Shown: positions 8,545-16,904 of the stretch, in pieces
How the letters are laid out: every line of letters starts with the position of its first letter
How positions within the stretch are numbered: position 1 is the first letter of the stretch
NCBI RefSeq assembly: GCF_900129135.1
Contig: NZ_FQVI01000009.1
Coordinates: forward strand, 1 to 64,000
Source: Lactonifactor longoviformis DSM 17459
GTDB lineage: Bacteria > Bacillota > Clostridia > Lachnospirales > Lachnospiraceae
Direction of reading: 5' to 3'
DNA length: 64,000 bases
Notes under the pieces: model-generated
Databases searched by the model: none
What the model was told of the DNA's origin: nothing
Seen by the model: the letters and a program-made list of their open reading frames with translations, nothing else
Program-made: the position numbers and the translations under genes

Positions 8545-10173
8545 CTATGCTTTTATTTTTATCTCCCGTATCTTCTTTCTGAGTCCCAGAATATAGGAGG
8601 GAGCTACGGATAATTCATCAACCCCCATGGCAAGAAATGTCTCCGTCAGCTCCATATCTGAGGCAAGCTCTCCGCAGATTCCCGCACGGATTCCATGTTT
8701 GTGAGCATTCTCCACTGTCATCTGGATCATCCGCAGCACCGCAGGATGATGGGCGTCATAATATCTGTCCAGCTTGGCATTCCCGCGGTCTATGGCCAGG
8801 GTATACTGCGTGAGATCGTTGGTTCCGATGCTGAAAAAGTCAACCTTTTTTGCCAGCTCATCGCTTACCATAACGGCTGCAGGAGTCTCAATCATAATCC
8901 CCAATTCCGCCTCCCCCATAGCAATTCCTTCTTCCCTCAGCTCATTTTTTACCTCTTCCACAATCTCAAGGATCTCGTCCACCTCTTTCACAGAAATAAT
9001 CATAGGGAACATAATAGAAAGATTGCCAAAAGCAGAGGCCCGGTACAGAGCACGCAGCTGCGTTTTGAAAATGTCTTTTCTTTCCAGGCAGATCCGGATA
9101 GCCCGGCAGCCCATAGCGGGATTTTCCTCTTTCTCCATATGGAAATAGTCAATCTGCTTATCCGCTCCGATATCCAGCGTTCGGATAATCACCTTCTTGC
9201 CCCCCATATTTTCCAGAACGGTCTTATATGCAGCAAGCTGCTCATCTTCTGTCGGATAGTCCTTCTTCTCCAGATAGAGAAATTCACTTCTGAAAAGACC
9301 TATCCCCGAGGCATCATTCTTTAGTACACCCGCAATGTCAGAAACACTTCCGATATTAGCATACAGCTTTATCCTTTTTCCATCCAGGGTAACAGTTTCC
9401 TTTCCCCTTAGTTCCAGGAGAAGTTCTTTTTTCTGCTGTTCTTCTTCCCGGCGCTTTTTCATTTCCTCCAGCACCTCTAAAGTGGGATCCAGATATAGGA
9501 TTCCCCGAACCCCATCCACAGCCGCCTCTTTTCCGTCCAGATCCTGTTCCAGATCGATACCTGTATTGACAATAGCGGGAATATTCATGGTTCTGGCCAG
9601 GATTGCCGTATGCGAGTAGACAGAGCCCCGGCTGGTGACAAAAGCAAGTACCTTATCTTTGTCCAGCTGTACGGTTTCACTGGGCGCCAGATCATCTGCC
9701 ACGACGATCACCGGGCCCGTAAAGTCCCTGTCCTGCCTTCCCTTTCCGATGAGATTTCGGATTACCCGCTCTGAGATATCCTTTATATCCGCTGCTCTCT
9801 CCTTCATATAAGCGTCATCCATAGCGGCAAATATATTCGCAAAATGTTCTCCGGCAGTCCCCACTGCGTACTCCGCATTCACCTTCCGGGTCTGAATCAT
9901 ATGCTGAACACAATCCTGATACTCTCCATCATCCAGCATCATCTGGTGCGCTTTAAAGATCATGGCGCCGGCCTCCCCCACTTCCCTCAGCGCCTTCTCA
10001 TACAGCTTCTGAAGCTGGTCAGCTGCCTCTTCCTTTGCCTTCCGGAAACGGGCGATTTCCCCCTCCGGATCCTCGGTGCGCCTTTTTTTTATCGGCTGGT
10101 CTTCTTTCTTATAAACTGCAATTTTTCCCACAGCAATGGCTGCGAATGCACTTTTTCCTTTGATAATTTCCAT
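8545..10173 (-). CDS. ptsI: PTS enzyme I (PEP-protein phosphotransferase)
   Basis: 542 residues. Enzyme I takes phosphate from PEP and passes it to HPr to drive sugar uptake. The phospho-histidine segment GSVYSHTAILAR, the PEP-binding GLFRSEFLYLE with YPTEDEQ, the IGTNDLTQYTLAIDRGN signature and the C-terminal GICGELASD (active-site Cys) are all present and in order. The ATG at 10173 has GGGAG about 9 nt upstream; an extension to 10224 lacks support. No ptsH is adjacent, so HPr must be encoded elsewhere. The gene appears monocistronic. Confidence 0.96.
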   Translation of the reverse strand: MEIIKGKSAFAAIAVGKIAVYKKEDQPIKKRRTEDPEGEIARFRKAKEEAADQLQKLYEKALREVGEAGAMIFKAHQMMLDDGEYQDCVQHMIQTRKVNAEYAVGTAGEHFANIFAAMDDAYMKERAADIKDISERVIRNLIGKGRQDRDFTGPVIVVADDLAPSETVQLDKDKVLAFVTSRGSVYSHTAILARTMNIPAIVNTGIDLEQDLDGKEAAVDGVRGILYLDPTLEVLEEMKKRREEEQQKKELLLELRGKETVTLDGKRIKLYANIGSVSDIAGVLKNDASGIGLFRSEFLYLEKKDYPTEDEQLAAYKTVLENMGGKKVIIRTLDIGADKQIDYFHMEKEENPAMGCRAIRICLERKDIFKTQLRALYRASAFGNLSIMFPMIISVKEVDEILEIVEEVKNELREEGIAMGEAELGIMIETPAAVMVSDELAKKVDFFSIGTNDLTQYTLAIDRGNAKLDRYYDAHHPAVLRMIQMTVENAHKHGIRAGICGELASDMELTETFLAMGVDELSVAPSYILGLRKKIREIKIKA

Positions 10174-10310
10174 TAGGTACTCCCTTCCGGCTGGAATTTT
10201 TACATATGATAATGATACCGCCATTTTCTTTCATTGTAAATCACTTCCAGTCACGCTGCCCTCCAAAAAGCGGATGTGACAGTCAGCACCTTTTAGCAAA
10301 GGAAAGCAAA

Positions 10311-10350
10311 AAGGCGGATATTACCGCCGTAGCAGCTCAATATCCGCCTT
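10311..10350 (-). terminator. terminator of the asr operon
   Basis: AAGGCGGATA at 10311-10320 pairs with TATCCGCCTT at 10341-10350, and a T-run follows on the minus strand. It lies just past the asrC stop codon. Confidence 0.85.
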
Positions 10351-10376
10351 GCTGTTTTTGCTTGTTATTGCCAGTG

Positions 10377-11342
10377 TTACCTGTAGTGAACACCGCTCCA
10401 GTAAACATGGTCCTTTACAATAGTCTCAGGGAGCAGCCTTACGCCGTCCAGCGCCCATTTTTTATATTCGGCAAAGCCTACCCGGTCGATAATATAACCT
10501 ACATGCTCCTTCCCCCCGGGCGCATTGGGGTCAATGTATTCTTTCACAAACCCATAGGTATTCAGGATTACTTTAACGATTGTATCTTCATCCGCCCACA
10601 CCAGGAAGTCCTCTCCCAACCGGGGATTCCTCTTTCCTGTTCTGCCCATGATGGTAAGACGGTAATATTTCTGTCTGCTTCTGGTAAATGCCCTGGTGGG
10701 ACATTTGGTAATGCACACCCCGCAGCCCACACATTTCTCTTCGCTGCGCACCACCTTATAATTTTCCCGGCGAAGAGCGTTCACCGAAAGCTGATCGCAG
10801 CCTTTTTCACAGGCCCCGCAGTTCACACAGCGGCCGGGATCATACTGGGGCATGGTCATGCCGATGATTCCGAAATCATGCATCCTTGCCTTAATGCAGT
10901 CATTAGGACAGCCGGTCAAGGCTATCTTAAAATGAAGATCATTGGGAAAGATAGCATCCTCGATGCGCTTTGCAAATGCCGCCGTATTATAATTTCCAAA
11001 GGGACAGACACGGTTTCCGATACAGGCAGAAACATTTCTTGTTCCGGAAGCCGGGTAACCGGTGCCGGGTATCTCCTGGTTGATTCCCAGATTTTCAATC
11101 ACGGGCTGCAGCATTTCATTTACCTTATCCATATCCTCCAGGGAGATTCCCTCAATCTCAAACCCCTGTCTGGTAGTCAGATGTACACTTCCGTTTCCAT
11201 AGGTCTCTGCAATATCCTTGACCACGCCTAATACTTCTGCGCTGCATTTTCCTCCGGGAACCCGCACTCTGGAAGCTGTGATCCCTCTTTCTTTTGAAAT
11301 ACGGAAGGCATTCTTTTTCACTTTTTTCGTATTGATATCCAT
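10377..11342 (-). CDS. asrC: anaerobic sulfite reductase subunit C (siroheme catalytic subunit)
   Basis: 321 residues. The siroheme/4Fe-4S-type sulfite reductase motifs are present as CIGNRVCPFG and TGCPNDC. Two ferredoxin-type clusters follow (CVNCGACEKGC and CVGCGVCITKCP). With AsrA and AsrB it reduces sulfite to sulfide using NADH, in the cytoplasm of anaerobes. AGGAGG lies 8 nt before the ATG. It is last in the operon, 12 bp after asrB and before a strong terminator. Length and motif order match the Salmonella/Clostridium AsrC family. Confidence 0.96.
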   Translation of the reverse strand: MDINTKKVKKNAFRISKERGITASRVRVPGGKCSAEVLGVVKDIAETYGNGSVHLTTRQGFEIEGISLEDMDKVNEMLQPVIENLGINQEIPGTGYPASGTRNVSACIGNRVCPFGNYNTAAFAKRIEDAIFPNDLHFKIALTGCPNDCIKARMHDFGIIGMTMPQYDPGRCVNCGACEKGCDQLSVNALRRENYKVVRSEEKCVGCGVCITKCPTRAFTRSRQKYYRLTIMGRTGKRNPRLGEDFLVWADEDTIVKVILNTYGFVKEYIDPNAPGGKEHVGYIIDRVGFAEYKKWALDGVRLLPETIVKDHVYWSGVHYR

Positions 11343-11354
11343 ACGGTCTGCCTC

Positions 11355-12143
11355 CTAATCGAATAATTTCTTTCCCTTTGTATAGTTAAACACCGGCCCG
11401 TCCAGACAGATATATGTGTCATCCATCTTGCAGTGGCCGCATTTTCCAAGTCCGCAGCACATTTTTCTCTCCTGTGAGATCCAAATTTGTTCTTCCTTTA
11501 TTCCCCGTTTCAGCAATTCTGCCACTGAAAATTTCATCATTACAGGAGGTCCTACCACAATTGCCGCTGCATCCTTAAGATTCTCTATGGGAATCTCCGG
11601 AATATATGCAGTCACAAGCCCTGTCTTCCAGCCCGGATCATCTGCATGATCTACCGTCACCGTGAGATTCATCTGTTTTTCCCACCGCTTTATGCTGTCC
11701 TTGAACAGAATGTCCCCGGGGGATTTAAAGCCGGCAATGACCGAGAGGCTTTTCACCTCTTCCCTGTGCTCTCCGAAATAGTCTATCACCCCTTTGACCG
11801 GTGAAACCCCGGTGCCTCCGGCCACGATTATCAGCTCTTTTCCCCGGTAGAGATCCAGGGAGAAACCGTTGCCGTAGGGCCCTCTCATAAACAGACTCTG
11901 GCCCACACGGTTCTCGAATATTTCATTCGTTACCTTACCCACCTTACGGATGGTAAGCTCTACGTCGCCTTCCCCGATTCCGCTCACTGAGATAGGCGCC
12001 TCCCCGAACTTCGGGATGGAGACCTCGAAAAACTGCCCCGGCTGTACGTCACCCACATAAGACATACGAAAGCTGTATTCAATCTCTGTATGTTTCTGTA
12101 CCTCTTTAATCTGAGATAAAAAAGGGATATATTCATTACTCAT
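11355..12143 (-). CDS. asrB: anaerobic sulfite reductase subunit B (flavin/NADH subunit)
   Basis: 262 residues resembling dihydroorotate-dehydrogenase electron-transfer subunits. There is an FAD-binding barrel (RGPYGNGF near 90), an NAD-binding region with VAGGTGVSPVKG near 110, and a C-terminal 2Fe-2S cysteine set CCGLGKCGHCK plus a later Cys. It carries electrons from NADH to the AsrA/AsrC clusters. Its start overlaps the asrA stop by 8 nt, showing translational coupling. Confidence 0.95.
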   Translation of the reverse strand: MSNEYIPFLSQIKEVQKHTEIEYSFRMSYVGDVQPGQFFEVSIPKFGEAPISVSGIGEGDVELTIRKVGKVTNEIFENRVGQSLFMRGPYGNGFSLDLYRGKELIIVAGGTGVSPVKGVIDYFGEHREEVKSLSVIAGFKSPGDILFKDSIKRWEKQMNLTVTVDHADDPGWKTGLVTAYIPEIPIENLKDAAAIVVGPPVMMKFSVAELLKRGIKEEQIWISQERKMCCGLGKCGHCKMDDTYICLDGPVFNYTKGKKLFD

Positions 12144-13152
12144 TGTCCTGTCCCTCCTTTGCCGCCCGGCCTAATTTCTGAAGACAGGCCAGATAAGAGA
12201 TATATTCCGGACATACATCCTCACAGCGGCCGCAGCCCACGCACATGTGATATCCGAATCTTTTCTTATAGTCATATACTTTATGTAATACCTTGAAGCG
12301 CATTCTCTGGCCCTGGTCCTGCCGGAAGCTGATGTTTCCTGCAATATCTGTATAGCCGTCCACCTGGCAGGAAGCCCATACTCTGCGTCTCTCTCCTGCC
12401 CGGTCATTGTCCTTGTAAAAAATATCCTGCATGGTAAAACAGGTACAGGTAGGACAGACAAAATTGCAGCGGCCGCAGCCGATGCATCTGCCGGCATACT
12501 CTTTCCACATTGCGTGGTTCTGGATTCCTTCCGGCAAGTCTTCCGGAATCTCGGTCTGAACCGGGTTCTTTGTCACATATTCTACGGGAAGTTCCGTTTC
12601 TTTACCCTGAAATGCTTTGAGGATTTTGCCCAGTTCCTCATCTTGGCACTCCAGGTAAACCCCCTGCTTATCCATCTTAAGATAGGCATCATAGTCTGTG
12701 CTTTTGTTGGTTCCCATAGACACACAGATGCAGGAGTCAAAGGACTCCGGACAACCCATGAGGATAAACCTGGTATTCTCCCTTTTCCTTTTATAATAAT
12801 AATCCTCCGCGCCATTTTTCAAATAGATCTCATCCAGACGCCTGACACTGTGAAGATCACAGCTCCTTACAAGAATCAGATTACCTTTCTCTTCCTCTTT
12901 TGGGACCTTCATCTCATCTTCTGTGAAATAAAGAATTGTCTGGGAGATGGGAAGCAGCACTTCTTTAAAGCTGTAGTCTGACTTTTTATCCCATACAATC
13001 TCGTCCCATCCCTGAATCTCTCCGTACCGGATACTGTCCGTGTCGGAGAAGCACCCTTCCATAGGAAATACCTTGGGGGCATAAACCCGGTAAGTTTCCA
13101 GCAGCCGCTCTAACAATGCATCTGCTGTCTCTCTCTGCAATAACGTACCCAT
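12136..13152 (-). CDS. asrA: anaerobic sulfite reductase subunit A (4Fe-4S protein)
   Basis: 338 residues. The N-terminal part resembles hydrogenase beta-subunit-like electron-transfer proteins. The C-terminal third holds two 4Fe-4S motifs, CIGCGRCNFVCPTC and CVGCGRCEDVCPEY. It relays electrons within the Asr complex. The start at 13152 gives AAAGG a spacing near 9 nt; an ATG three codons earlier (13161) abuts the ribosome site and is less likely. It follows the Crp/Fnr gene by 54 bp with no separate promoter visible. Confidence 0.94.
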   Translation of the reverse strand: MGTLLQRETADALLERLLETYRVYAPKVFPMEGCFSDTDSIRYGEIQGWDEIVWDKKSDYSFKEVLLPISQTILYFTEDEMKVPKEEEKGNLILVRSCDLHSVRRLDEIYLKNGAEDYYYKRKRENTRFILMGCPESFDSCICVSMGTNKSTDYDAYLKMDKQGVYLECQDEELGKILKAFQGKETELPVEYVTKNPVQTEIPEDLPEGIQNHAMWKEYAGRCIGCGRCNFVCPTCTCFTMQDIFYKDNDRAGERRRVWASCQVDGYTDIAGNISFRQDQGQRMRFKVLHKVYDYKKRFGYHMCVGCGRCEDVCPEYISYLACLQKLGRAAKEGQDNE

Positions 13153-13206
13153 TGTTTCCATCCTTTCTGAATATCAGCCATCTCTGCCTGTATCTGTGAC
13201 CCATGA

Positions 13207-13896
13207 TTAGGCCTTATAAAATCCGGCCAGCTCCTCAGGATCCGGAATCCAGAAATGTTTGTTTTTATAAACAATCAAATCCTGGTTGCTAAGGTTTTTA
13301 CATGCCCTTGAGACATTTTCCCTGGGGGCTCCCACCAGATCTGCCATAAGATTCATAGTCATCTCTATGTCGATCTTCACACCCGCTGAAGTCTGCACGC
13401 CGAAATCTCTGCCCAGCTTCCACAGCTTCGCTGCAATCTTCCGCTCCAGATACATATTGCCTGTGGTATTTTTCAGCTGATGGCTCAGCCGCCAGATGTA
13501 CCGCTCATATTCTCTCATAACTGCGCACATCCAGGCAGGTTCCTGTTCCATCATTTTAACAAACAGGGTCTGAGGGATTTTCAGCACCGTCAGCCCACTT
13601 GCCGCCTCACAGAAGACCGACGCCTGGGTTTTGCTTATGATATTGTAATTGAGAAGGCTGCCCTTCCCCAGGATGAAAATGACCTTGCGGTTGCCGTGCT
13701 TTGTAATATTATAGACTACGGCCTCTCCGTCCAGCACAATATAGACAAATCCCACTGATTCCTTTGCACGGTATATCATTTCCTTTTTTTCATAGTCAAC
13801 TATCTGTGCCTGGTTCAGTATTGTCTGGATCAAACTTTCCGGAACCTCCTGGAAAATCTTTAGCTTCTTCACTTCATTTCTTACAATATCCCTCAT
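13207..13896 (-). CDS. Crp/Fnr family regulator leading the asr operon
   Basis: 229 residues with an N-terminal cNMP-binding-like barrel (FVYIVLDGEAVVYN, FILGKGSLLNY) and a C-terminal winged helix. The recognition segment GAPRENVSRACKNL has the R-E-x-x-S-R pattern that contacts TGTGA. It is the first gene before asrABC on the same strand. A matching palindrome lies in its own promoter (13971-13986), so positive autoregulation together with control of asr is likely. No Fnr-type cysteine cluster is seen. ATG at 13896 with GGAG 8 nt upstream; a GTG at 13905 is the alternative. Confidence 0.88.
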   Translation of the reverse strand: MRDIVRNEVKKLKIFQEVPESLIQTILNQAQIVDYEKKEMIYRAKESVGFVYIVLDGEAVVYNITKHGNRKVIFILGKGSLLNYNIISKTQASVFCEAASGLTVLKIPQTLFVKMMEQEPAWMCAVMREYERYIWRLSHQLKNTTGNMYLERKIAAKLWKLGRDFGVQTSAGVKIDIEMTMNLMADLVGAPRENVSRACKNLSNQDLIVYKNKHFWIPDPEELAGFYKA

Positions 13897-13943
13897 ACGG
13901 TACACTCCAACTTCCCTTTCCTGTCCCGCTTCTTACATCAGTA

Positions 13944-13986
13944 ATTATAACGGATCCAATGCTTATGTTCGGTGACGTTTATCACA
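13944..13986 (-). promoter_or_regulatory. Crp/Fnr-type operator and promoter of the asr regulator-asrABC operon
   Basis: On the minus strand TGTGATAAACGTCACC (13986-13971) is a near-palindromic TGTGA-N6-TCACC box. It ends 21 bp before a TATAAT -10 box (13949-13944). This centres it at about -41.5 from the predicted start, the class II activator position. The hexamer at -35 is poor (CCGAAC), as expected for activator dependence. Confidence 0.75.
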
Positions 13987-14009
13987 TTATCCCAACTTTT
14001 TCTTTTTTC

Positions 14010-14579
14010 TTACAGGAATCCCAGATGTTCCAGCAGAATCTTTGCACCGATGAGTATGAGTATGACTCCGCCGGCCAGCTCTGCCTTTGCTTTATACCTG
14101 GTCCCGAAAATATTTCCGACTTTCACACCAACCGCCGAGAGGACAAACGTCACAATGCCTATGAAGGAAATTGCCCGGATGATGTGCACCTCAAGAAACG
14201 CAAAGGTAATGCCTACGGCCAGAGCGTCGACACTGGTAGCCACTGCCAAAAGAAACATTGTCTTTACATCCAGGGATGCATCGGTATCACCGCACTCTGC
14301 GCATTCCCCGGACAGGGCTTCCCTTACCATATTCCCTCCTATTAAAGCCAGAAGCACAAATGCAATCCAGTGATCCACTGCAGTGATCTTTTCCTTAAAC
14401 TGCACTCCCAGCACATATCCCAGCAAAGGCATCAGCGCCTGAAATCCCCCGAACCACAGCCCTACGATCCCGGCCCTTTTTACTGTAATCTTCTGCATGG
14501 CCAGCCCCTTACAGACGGACACCGCAAAGGCATCCATAGACAATCCTACTGCCAGCAAAAACAATTCCATAATTCCCAT
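14010..14579 (-). CDS. mntP: MntP-type manganese efflux pump
   Basis: 189 residues, six predicted membrane spans, the standard size of the MntP/YebN family that exports Mn2+. The two conserved acidic motifs [13 protein letters not shown] (first span) and [12 protein letters not shown] (fourth span) are both present. It is preceded by a long leader containing a yybP-ykoY manganese riboswitch (14734-14850), which fits manganese-induced expression. The stretch between the terminator hairpin and the start codon (about 150 nt) shows nothing else recognisable. Confidence 0.94.
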   Translation of the reverse strand: MGIMELFLLAVGLSMDAFAVSVCKGLAMQKITVKRAGIVGLWFGGFQALMPLLGYVLGVQFKEKITAVDHWIAFVLLALIGGNMVREALSGECAECGDTDASLDVKTMFLLAVATSVDALAVGITFAFLEVHIIRAISFIGIVTFVLSAVGVKVGNIFGTRYKAKAELAGGVILILIGAKILLEHLGFL

Positions 14580-14733
14580 GTTCCATCCTCCTGTATTATC
14601 CTACTAGTGTGCCGCAACTGCCCTTTTCTGCTTTTGCATGATATTCCCACACGATGGGGAAGATTTTGCAGCAGCGCGTCCAGCCCAGAGAGCTTTTTAT
14701 TGCACAGAAAATTCAAAGAACTTTTCAGAGTAA

Positions 14734-14850
14734 TAAAAAAAGACGCATGTACAGTGGGCACCATACATGAGTCTCATTATTTAAGATAAGCCAGGCCGTC
14801 ACGGCCAGTATGTTGACTTACCACGTATCCACGCCAATTACTCCCTCACG
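14734..14850 (-). promoter_or_regulatory. yybP-ykoY manganese riboswitch with terminator
   Basis: On the minus strand GGGAGTAA (near 14845), the invariant AGTCAACATACT and the ATGAGACTCATG segment follow in the order of the yybP-ykoY aptamer. Directly after it, GACTCATGTATGGTG pairs imperfectly with CACTGTACATGCGTC and runs into seven T residues (14741-14735), an intrinsic terminator. Known members turn on exporters when Mn2+ binds, and the downstream gene is mntP. Confidence 0.88.
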
Positions 14851-14918
14851 AATTGTTAACATTTTATCATTAAGGGGCAGGGATTTCAAGAAAAATTTAC
14901 CTGTTTTTCCAAACTTAC

Positions 14919-14949
14919 TTGACCTGCCCCCGCCTTCAGATGGTATGAT
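14919..14949 (+). promoter_or_regulatory. MerR-type promoter with 19-bp spacer
   Basis: TTGACC (14919-14924) and TATGAT (14944-14949) are separated by 19 bp. This overlong spacing is characteristic of promoters untwisted by MerR-family activators. The spacer has partial dyad symmetry (ACCTG near its left end, CAGATGGT near its right). It drives the MerR gene that follows, so autoregulation is likely. Confidence 0.7.
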
Positions 14950-14993
14950 ACAAATAAAAAGCCAAACGCTTAGGTAAAAAGGAGAGATTCCCT

Positions 14994-15407
14994 ATGACGA
15001 TAACAGAAGTAAGCAAAAAATTCGGACTGTCGGCGGACACCCTTCGCTATTATGAGCGGATCGGTCTGATCCCCCCTGTTCCCAGGACGAAAAGCGGCAT
15101 CCGGGATTATGGCGAAGAATCCTGCGCCTGGATCGAGCTTATGAAGTGCATGCGAAAGTCGGGGGTCCAGATTGACGCCCTGATCGAATACGTAAGTCTT
15201 TTTCAGAAGGGAGATTCCACGCTGGAGGCAAGAAAGACATTGTTAACGGAACAAAGAGACCAGCTTCTGGAACGTATGCGCGATATGCAGGCCTCCCTGG
15301 ATCGGCTGAATCTGAAAATCGAACATTATGAGCAGGGACTGATGCGTGTGGAAAAGAAACTTCTGGATATGAAAGCAGCGAGGAAGGGCGAAGAAGCTGC
15401 AGGATAG
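14994..15407 (+). CDS. MerR family transcriptional regulator
   Basis: 137 residues. The N-terminal winged helix reads ITEVSKKFGLSADTLRYYERIGL, the MerR signature, followed by a long C-terminal coiled coil (about 80-130). There is no metal-binding cysteine pair, so it belongs to the organic/aldehyde-stress or AdhR/YfmP-like branch rather than to metal sensors. AAAGGAG precedes the ATG. It is a single-gene unit ended by the terminator at 15426-15468. The usual adjacent target gene is missing, so its regulon is unclear. Confidence 0.9.
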   Translation: MTITEVSKKFGLSADTLRYYERIGLIPPVPRTKSGIRDYGEESCAWIELMKCMRKSGVQIDALIEYVSLFQKGDSTLEARKTLLTEQRDQLLERMRDMQASLDRLNLKIEHYEQGLMRVEKKLLDMKAARKGEEAAG

Positions 15408-15425
15408 GACAAAGCACAGAAAAAA

Positions 15426-15468
15426 GTCTGAGACCCACAGGCAGCAGATGTGCCTATGGGTCTCAGAC
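15426..15468. terminator. bidirectional terminator
   Basis: GTCTGAGACCCA (15426-15437) pairs perfectly with TGGGTCTCAGAC (15457-15468). On the minus strand it is followed by a T-run, so it ends the amidase transcript and probably the MerR transcript too. Confidence 0.88.
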
Positions 15469-15472
15469 CCTG

Positions 15473-16234
15473 TTACGTTGTAATTAAAGTACTGTATCCA
15501 TCCCTGCGCAGCCTCTGCTCCATCTTAATGGCATTATCCAGCTGTCTGAAAGCGCCTACCTGCACCTTATAGTATCCGTCCTCATCCAGCATAAATGCGG
15601 GATAGCCTTTATCCAGCAATTCGTACAGCAGATTATCTGCATTGCTCTTTACCCGGAAGAGACCAACCTGAACCCGATACAGGGTAGGTTCCTCCACGGT
15701 CTCCTCATCTAAGGTTCCCATAATAGCCGCAGCAATTGCCTGTGCAATCTCATCAAACTGTGCATCGAACCTTTGATTGTCTTCATCTGTATTGATGAAT
15801 CCTGTCTCGATGAGTACCGCGGGCATCTTGGTTCTTCTCAATACCACAAGCCCCGGTCTGGCCGTCACCCCCAGCTCATTGAATCCCAGTTCTCCAAGAG
15901 CGCCGTTGATATTCTCTGCCATATCCAGCTTTTCTCCTGATTTATCGTATACCAGCGTCTCCACTCCGGAATACTGGTTGGGCCGGGGACTGGAATTACG
16001 GTGGAATGAGATAAAGAAATCAGCTCCGGACTCATTTGCTATGGTAGCTTTTTCAAAGGGTGTCTGATACACGTCTGTGGTTCTGGTATATACTACATCT
16101 ACTCCGTTATCCTCCAGAATCTGGCCTACCGCCAGTGCCAGGCGAAGATTATCGTCCTTTTCCTGCCGTCCCTGATAAACCGCACCCGGATCCGTGCCAC
16201 CGTGTCCGGCATCAATTACTATCTTATATGCCAA
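15473..16234 (-). CDS. N-acetylmuramoyl-L-alanine amidase with SPOR domain (CwlC/CwlD-like)
   Basis: 253 residues. The Amidase_3 zinc fold occupies about 1-175: the first zinc His in DAGHGGTDPGA, the Glu region NLRLALAVG, the second His in FISFHRNSS, and the catalytic Glu in VLIETGFINT. A SPOR-type peptidoglycan-binding module follows (LYRVQVGLF and YYKVQVGAF repeats, about 183-253). It starts directly with the catalytic domain and has no signal peptide, as in the Bacillus mother-cell lytic enzyme CwlC, so a sporulation role is plausible (inference). Confidence 0.9.
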   Translation of the reverse strand: MAYKIVIDAGHGGTDPGAVYQGRQEKDDNLRLALAVGQILEDNGVDVVYTRTTDVYQTPFEKATIANESGADFFISFHRNSSPRPNQYSGVETLVYDKSGEKLDMAENINGALGELGFNELGVTARPGLVVLRRTKMPAVLIETGFINTDEDNQRFDAQFDEIAQAIAAAIMGTLDEETVEEPTLYRVQVGLFRVKSNADNLLYELLDKGYPAFMLDEDGYYKVQVGAFRQLDNAIKMEQRLRRDGYSTLITT

Positions 16235-16300
16235 TTGTAGACTCCTTGCATTGCTTTATAATTAGTGTATGCAGGCAGCCGGAATCCGGGCACACAAGAT

Positions 16301-16771
16301 TTACATAGTCTCTGCCCGATCGTCTACGCTTTTCTTAAAATTAATGACTTCATGGTCATATTCTTCCGCCATGAATCTGGAATTCAGCATAAAATCAGCC
16401 GTAGCCTTATTAATTGCCATAGGGATATCATAGACCTGAGCAATCCTCATCAGAGCCTTCACGTCAGGATCGTGGGGCTGAGCAGTCAGCGGATCCGAGA
16501 AGAATACCACAAAATCTATGACTCCTTCTACAATCTTCGCCCCAATCTGCTGGTCACCGCCCAGGGGCCCGCTGTTGTATCCCTTTACTGACAGGCCTGC
16601 TTTATCCGTAATCATCCTCGCCGTTGTGCCGGTTCCATAGAGAGAATGCTCTTTTAATATCTCATAATTATCTTTACACCACTGGATTAATTTTGGTTTT
16701 TCATTATCATGGGCAATTAATGCAATGTTTTTTTTCTTACGAATGGTAAATGTCACAAAATCTTCGTTCAT
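16301..16771 (-). CDS. mgsA: methylglyoxal synthase
   Basis: 156 residues. Converts dihydroxyacetone phosphate to methylglyoxal as a glycolytic bypass in the cytoplasm. Conserved blocks: ALIAHDNEK, GTGTT, NSGPLGGDQQIGA with the catalytic Asp and phosphate-binding residues, FFSDPLTAQPHDPDV and INKATADFML. The ATG at 16771 has AAGGAG with 7-nt spacing; an extension to 16813 is lysine-rich and unsupported. It lies back to back with the lipid kinase gene. Confidence 0.95.
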   Translation of the reverse strand: MNEDFVTFTIRKKKNIALIAHDNEKPKLIQWCKDNYEILKEHSLYGTGTTARMITDKAGLSVKGYNSGPLGGDQQIGAKIVEGVIDFVVFFSDPLTAQPHDPDVKALMRIAQVYDIPMAINKATADFMLNSRFMAEEYDHEVINFKKSVDDRAETM

Positions 16772-16851
16772 GCTTTTCTCCTTTTTCTTAGGCTTTTGTA
16801 TTTCCTTTTTCATAGTATCACACTTTCCGGCAAATGCAAATTCATTTTTCC

Positions 16852-16880
16852 TTGTTCTGCATGCATCAAACTGCTACAAT
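16852..16880 (+). promoter_or_regulatory. sigma-A promoter of the lipid kinase-GDPD pair
   Basis: TTGTTC (16852-16857), 17-bp spacer, TACAAT (16875-16880), 25 bp before the start codon. Confidence 0.65.
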
Positions 16881-16904
16881 AGGAATAGGATAAGGAGAAC
16901 TATT

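Noticed and set aside
10206-11231. 341-codon forward ORF
   Set aside because: Antisense to asrC, whose iron-sulfur motifs are unmistakable; the frame is a by-product of codon bias.
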